Shown piece by piece: positions 61,801 to 64,000 of a stretch of DNA of 64,000 bases. This DNA is from Leeuwenhoekiella nanhaiensis. Lineage in GTDB: Bacteria > Bacteroidota > Bacteroidia > Flavobacteriales > Flavobacteriaceae. How positions within the stretch are numbered: the stretch's first letter is position 1; the number at the start of each line of letters is the position of its first letter. The position numbers were made by a program, and so were the translations under genes. The DNA lies in assembly GCF_002744755.1 (NCBI RefSeq), contig NZ_KZ319287.1, positions 558,001 to 622,000 on the forward strand. The letters run 5' to 3'. A model generated the notes under the pieces. The model saw only the letters and a program-made list of their open reading frames with translations, was not told where the DNA came from and made no database searches.

Positions 61801-64000
61801 AAATTTTTCCGCAACAGGATATTGTAGCGGGTACCACTCAGGCCCTGTTTACCCTTGATTTGGCTTATTATCCGCAGGAACGGGGAGCGTATAACTTCAG
61901 CCCGGATGCGCAGGACGAGATTTTAGAAAATCCGGAACAGAATTTTGGCGGAATCATGCGCCAGTTTGCTTCAACCGATTTTGAGCAGTCTAATGTGGAG
62001 TTTATTGAGTTCTGGTTGATGGATCCTTTTATTTATGCGGAGAATGCAGCAAATACAGGAGGGAAACTGACCTTGAATCTGGGTAATATCTCTGAAGATG
62101 TACTTAAAGACGGGCGTAAGCAGTATGAAAATGGGTTGCCTCAGGATGGCTCTGCCTCAAATACGGTTTCTACCGTGTGGGGTAAAGTGCCTACCAATCA
62201 GGCTTTGATTTACGCTTTTGATACCGAGGGGCAGGCGCGACTCAATCAGGATGTAGGTTACGACGGGTTGAGTGATGATCAGGAAGCACTTAACTATCCC
62301 GAATTTGCAGGGCTTGATGACCCTTCGGGAGATAATTATCAATATTTTGTTTCTGCGCAGGGTTCGGTTTTAGAACGCTACAAAAAATACAACGGGCAGG
62401 AAGGAAACTCACCGGTAGATGTCACGCAGCAGGATCGCGGTTCAACCACTGTTCCTGATGTGGAAGATTTTAACCGGGACTTCACGATGAATACGGTTGA
62501 CAGTTATTATGAGTATGAACTCGATATTAACCGTCAAAGTCTCAATGTACAAAACGAATATATCGTAGACCAGCGGGATATTGAGGTAACCCTTCAAAAT
62601 GGGAACACCCTTCCGGTTACCTGGTATCAGTTTAAAATTCCCATCAGCCAGCCTACAGGAAGACAAGGCGGCATCAACGACTTTAGATCTATTCGCTTTA
62701 TGCGCATGTTTATGAGCGGTTGGAGTCAACCGGTCGTTTTGCGTATGGGCGCGATGGATCTCGTGCGCGGAGATTATCGTCGCTATCTTTACTCGCTTGA
62801 TCCCGACGAGTCAGACCCCGATACCGAAAATACCCGCTTTGAGGTGACTTCCGTAAATATTGAAGAGAACAGCAATCGCAACCCCATTCCTTATGTATTG
62901 CCTCCCGGTGTTTACCGTGAAGAGCTTATAAACAATAACAACAACATTCGTCAGAATGAGCAGTCGTTGTCTATTGAAGTTTGCGATCTGGAAACTCAGG
63001 ACAGTCGTGCGGTATATAAGAACTTTAGGCTCGATATGCGCCAGTACGAAAACATCGAGATGTTTGTGCATCTGGAGTCTTTACTGAATGAGAACCCCGT
63101 TCAGGATAATGAGGTTGTTGCTTTTATACGAATGGGAACCGATCTTACGCAGAACTTTTATCAGATCGAATTACCCTTAACGCCAACGGCTTTAAACACG
63201 AGCAGTCCTGATTTGATTTGGCCGGAAGCCAACCGTTTAAAATTGCCATTGGAAGTTCTGGAAACCGTGAAAGCGACCTTTTTTAATGGAACTTTCAATA
63301 CGCTTCAGGATCAAATAACCTATTTTGATCAGGACGGAAACCCTATTGTAGACCCCGCGGGAACACCTTATGAGACCGGAAGAGTTCGGGTAGGGATAAA
63401 AGGAAATCCCAGTTTTGGGGATGTACGGCTGTTGATGCTGGGTGTTAAAAATGGAAACGATGAAGGTGGCAGAACCATATGTGCCGAAACCTGGTTTAAT
63501 GAATTGCGTCTTAGCGGACTTCAAAATCAGGGCGGTTGGGCCGGTATTTTAAACCTGGATGCCAATCTTGCCGATTTTGCGACCGTTTCAGGTACAGCCC
63601 GTCAATCTACAATAGGTTTCGGAAGCATAGATGCAGGGCCTAATCAACGGGCGCGCGAGGACGTGAAATCCTACGATGTGGTTAGTAATGTGGAGCTGGG
63701 ACAGCTTTTACCAAAGAAATGGGGGGTTAAAATTCCTTTCAATTACGCTAAAGGAAACCAGACGATCACACCCCAGTACGACCCGCTTTATACAGACATA
63801 AAACTCGAGCAGAGTTTAGCAAATGCCGCCAATGCTGCCGCACGTGATAGTATAGAAAACGTTGCCATTGAGCGAACCACCCGGGAGAGCATCAACTTTA
63901 TCGGCGTGCGCAAGGAACGTACGGGTGATAAAAAGCCTATGCCATGGGATGTGGAGAACCTGACATTTGCGTATAGCCACAATCAGGAAAATCATAGGGA
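58851..64000 (+). CDS. sprA: Gliding motility / type IX secretion translocon SprA, N-terminal part (3' end outside window)
   Basis: SprA is the very large outer membrane channel of the type IX secretion system. The frame is open from TTG 58851 to the window end, 1716 complete codons of a family of about 2400. The start 'MGTKLRGYSFQILFIIGVFC' leads into a signal peptide ending 'AVFAQ'. An AGGAG ribosome-binding site overlaps the ruvA stop six bases away, which supports the TTG. SprA blocks seen: 'NVAMDIGGLFTKQDNPSFSP', 'GSQSLFGVKTQLQFGKTTIT', 'VWDLMMKNIYGLG', 'YIDDFEGAQTSLDISS' and 'SIRFMRMFM'. An unusual stretch of repeated 'DxDGDG' type (residues 489-541, bases 60315-60473) is inserted. Confidence 0.95.
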   Translation, partial: MGTKLRGYSFQILFIIGVFCCPLAVFAQEEEEQDSVKTGFSYGRLALKNPNSIVSKYTYDPLTDRYIYTESLGGYNINYPRILTPEEFKKLVQKERMQAYFQQKIAAVDGRTEEGKEDQKSLLPNFYVNSGLFESIFGGNTIEFIPTGNVAMDIGGLFTKQDNPSFSPRNRTNFSFDFDQRISLSLLGKVGTRLQVNAVYDTESTFSFQNQIKLEYTPNEDDIIQKIEVGNVNMPLNSALIQGSQSLFGVKTQLQFGKTTITGVFSEQQSQTNQVLAQGDGTIQDFQIFALEYDENRHYFLAQYFRDNYDKALANYPFINSNVQITRIEVWVTNRTQRFENTRNIVAIQDIGESNPNQIGLPNIPAGFINLPAGAYPRNSSNDFNPFGLTGNGQTVLSPAIRSSATVDQGFGNVQVADGSDYVSLENARQLSPSEYTLDSQLGYISLNQRLNNDEVLAVAFQYTVNGEVYQVGEFANDGVDATSGAYPDTDGDGVPDIVDVDPDGDGMNNNGQDTDGDQIADAADADQTNGRDINNDGILDSFITPGQGGTSQALVVKLLKSNITDVNEPVWDLMMKNIYGLGVGQLEKDGFRMNIVYNSPAPINYITSAEGGPALPEDVANTPLLNVFNLDNLTQFGDPQEGGDGFFDFLEGTTVNARNGSIIFTSVEPFGEYLFNKLRSQPSETYGNLDTYNANQRKYVYRSLYNSTKTIAQDNADKNLFQMQGTFKSKQEEGIPIGGFNIPQGSVTVTAGGRVLQEGLDYSVDYQRGRVIILDQALKASGVPIQVSTENNTLFGQQTKRFTGLNVEHQFNENFIVGGTLINLNERPLTQKATYSFEPINNTIFGLNANFSTEVPFLTRLVNKLPNIDTDVPSNISLRGEVAYLIPGQPKVTNFGGEAASYIDDFEGAQTSLDISSPLQWFMSSAPIGFGGEFDNGDLRTGYRRAKMAWYTIDPIFYTNQRPDGITDADVSTYATRRVFRDEIFPQQDIVAGTTQALFTLDLAYYPQERGAYNFSPDAQDEILENPEQNFGGIMRQFASTDFEQSNVEFIEFWLMDPFIYAENAANTGGKLTLNLGNISEDVLKDGRKQYENGLPQDGSASNTVSTVWGKVPTNQALIYAFDTEGQARLNQDVGYDGLSDDQEALNYPEFAGLDDPSGDNYQYFVSAQGSVLERYKKYNGQEGNSPVDVTQQDRGSTTVPDVEDFNRDFTMNTVDSYYEYELDINRQSLNVQNEYIVDQRDIEVTLQNGNTLPVTWYQFKIPISQPTGRQGGINDFRSIRFMRMFMSGWSQPVVLRMGAMDLVRGDYRRYLYSLDPDESDPDTENTRFEVTSVNIEENSNRNPIPYVLPPGVYREELINNNNNIRQNEQSLSIEVCDLETQDSRAVYKNFRLDMRQYENIEMFVHLESLLNENPVQDNEVVAFIRMGTDLTQNFYQIELPLTPTALNTSSPDLIWPEANRLKLPLEVLETVKATFFNGTFNTLQDQITYFDQDGNPIVDPAGTPYETGRVRVGIKGNPSFGDVRLLMLGVKNGNDEGGRTICAETWFNELRLSGLQNQGGWAGILNLDANLADFATVSGTARQSTIGFGSIDAGPNQRAREDVKSYDVVSNVELGQLLPKKWGVKIPFNYAKGNQTITPQYDPLYTDIKLEQSLANAANAAARDSIENVAIERTTRESINFIGVRKERTGDKKPMPWDVENLTFAYSHNQENHR
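60315..60473 (+). other. Calcium-binding type (thrombospondin type 3-like) repeat insert in SprA
   Basis: Residues 489-541 of SprA read as repeats of Asp-x-Asp-Gly-Asp-Gly ('DTDGDGVPD', 'DPDGDGMNN', 'DTDGDQIAD', 'DINNDGILD'), the pattern of type 3 thrombospondin repeats that bind calcium. The flanks 'YQVGEFANDGVDA' and 'ALVVKLLKSNITDV' are the conserved SprA core and normally lie close together, so the segment appears to be an insert in a surface loop. The insert keeps the frame. Confidence 0.65.

Overview
The window is chromosomal DNA from a member of the Bacteroidota, almost certainly a marine-type Flavobacteriaceae species; I cannot fix the genus. The evidence is the alternative complex III operon followed by cytochrome oxidase, the T9SS/gliding gene sprA directly behind ruvA, a DUF2723 membrane glycosyltransferase-like gene, a PorT-type barrel, paired ExbD genes, SPOR and DUF5686 proteins, and promoters of the Bacteroidota type (TTTG, about 19 bases, TAnnTTTG).

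Layout. 1-2.2 kb: 3' end of tsf, then pyrH and frr (translation and UMP kinase). 2.2-8.5 kb: DUF5686 outer-membrane-type protein, RND/MMPL exporter, asnS. 8.6-13.6 kb: lipoprotein, a membrane protein directly joined to a histidine kinase and a LuxR-type response regulator, then rpoN and a PAP2-like membrane protein. 13.6-20.1 kb, minus strand: PorT-like barrel, ExbB-membrane protein-ExbD-ExbD energising complex, tRNA-Ser, ansA, acyltransferase and TatD. 20.2-25.8 kb: retropepsin-like protein, an array of 118-bp non-coding tandem repeats, a glycosylasparaginase-type amidase, a metallophosphoesterase, a secreted protein and a thioredoxin-like protein without active-site cysteines. 25.8-29.7 kb, minus strand: polysaccharide deacetylase and DUF2723 protein.

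29.9-31.7 kb is the accessory spot. Beside tRNA-Gln sits an AT-rich three-gene block: a small protein, a SecB-like chaperone and a protein with a PARP/ART-like H-Y-E arrangement. I read it as a candidate toxin-antitoxin-chaperone system of the CmdTAC type, in a different gene order. A strong terminator-like hairpin lies inside the first gene, before the chaperone and toxin genes. This is the most interesting part of the window.

31.7-38.4 kb: a hypothetical protein, a tandem universal stress protein, the rimP-nusA-infB operon with a terminator-shaped leader hairpin, and a SPOR protein. 38.6-50.6 kb: actABCDEF-coxBA, a complete quinol:cytochrome c oxidoreductase plus terminal oxidase operon, with a helix-hairpin-helix domain fused to ActC and six haem motifs in ActA. 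50.7-55.7 kb: ruvB, cytochrome P450, queG and an MFS sugar-type transporter. 55.9 kb to the end: maeB, ruvA and the first 1716 codons of sprA, which carries a calcium-binding type repeat insertion.

Most of the window is ordinary core genome. Identifications rest on reading motifs by eye; no database search was run.
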